From: CAWHHZ01 sp963829355
Lineage (GTDB): Bacteria; Acidobacteriota; Thermoanaerobaculia; Gp7-AA8; JAHWKK01
DNA length: 64,000 bases
Assembly: GCA_963829355.1 (NCBI GenBank)
Contig: CAWHHZ010000013.1
Coordinates: 372,001 to 436,000, forward strand
Direction: 5' to 3'
The notes below the pieces were generated by a model that searched no databases, was not told where the DNA came from, and was given only the letters and a program-made list of their open reading frames with translations. Shown one piece after another: positions 63,970 through 64,000 of the stretch (its first letter is position 1; each line of letters begins with the position of its first letter). Made by a program: the position numbers and the translations under genes.

Positions 63970-64000
63970 AATGAGGAAAACGCTGAATGAGGAATGCTGA

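Overview
The window is a high-GC, chromosome-like stretch from a diderm (Gram-negative-type) bacterium. Cell-envelope genes support this: an MCE/MlaD protein, a monofunctional transglycosylase, lipoproteins and an ArnT-like glycosyltransferase. Bacillithiol synthesis, a SufBCDSUT iron-sulfur operon, an MglA GTPase, two glutamyl-tRNA synthetases and abundant GTCATTCCG-type palindromic repeats together would fit an Acidobacteriota-like lineage (Thermoanaerobaculia or a relative). That placement is inference; no rRNA gene is present to settle it.

Layout. 0-8.2 kb: small metabolic and accessory genes (DUF2183 phosphatase, NAD-dependent epimerase, CPBP protease, VOC protein, methyltransferase, secreted TPR protein, a MocR-type regulator with an FMN-binding PNPOx-like gene downstream). 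8.4-12.7 kb: a large membrane histidine kinase overlapping an NtrC-type regulator. 13.2-14.4 kb: a hotdog-fold protein and a putative lipoprotein. 14.5-21.6 kb: the suf operon (Rrf2 regulator, sufB, sufC, sufD, sufS, sufU, a four-helix-bundle gene, sufT). 22-29 kb: M64 peptidase, two small membrane proteins, an ABC-export-type permease, an MlaD-like protein and maf. 29-33.7 kb: BNR-repeat protein, a hypothetical protein, KDPG aldolase, mglA. 33.7-37.8 kb: bacillithiol operon (methyltransferase, bshC, bshB1, bshA). 37.8-46.1 kb: GAF-domain kinase, gltX2, a GGDEF/EAL protein coupled to a FIST sensor, a DEAD-box helicase. 46.5-50.3 kb: csoR and copA (with three tandem YHS domains) plus a methyltransferase. 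50.2-53 kb: tungstate-type ABC importer tupCBA, divergent from a rhodanese with an in-frame TGA. 53-56.7 kb: glycosyltransferase, diguanylate cyclase, mtgA, cutA. 57-64 kb: housekeeping genes pyrH, frr, ispD, ispF, gltX1, pyrD, rlmB and tRNA-Thr.

The most exciting item is the rhodanese at 52493-53044. A TGA sits exactly at its catalytic CxC-P motif and is followed, at the right distance, by a stem-loop with a GU-containing apical loop. It is therefore a strong candidate selenocysteine rhodanese, next to a tungstate importer. A second layer is repeat biology. There is a 260-315 bp MITE-like element (three copies plus a 58-bp hairpin derivative), always sitting in the same CTCAG|GATGAC-like target. 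There are several families of large palindromic repeats. There are also many loci where a spacer or gene is bracketed by inverted arrays of a short repeated word.

Caution: at least nine genes carry reading-frame breaks (MocR, NtrC regulator, sufD, sufU, DUF4870, TM2, ABC permease, one hypothetical protein, mtgA tail). The coding signal resumes intact after each break, most resolvable events are single-base insertions, and conserved housekeeping genes are hit. I read most of them as sequencing or assembly errors rather than true pseudogenes.
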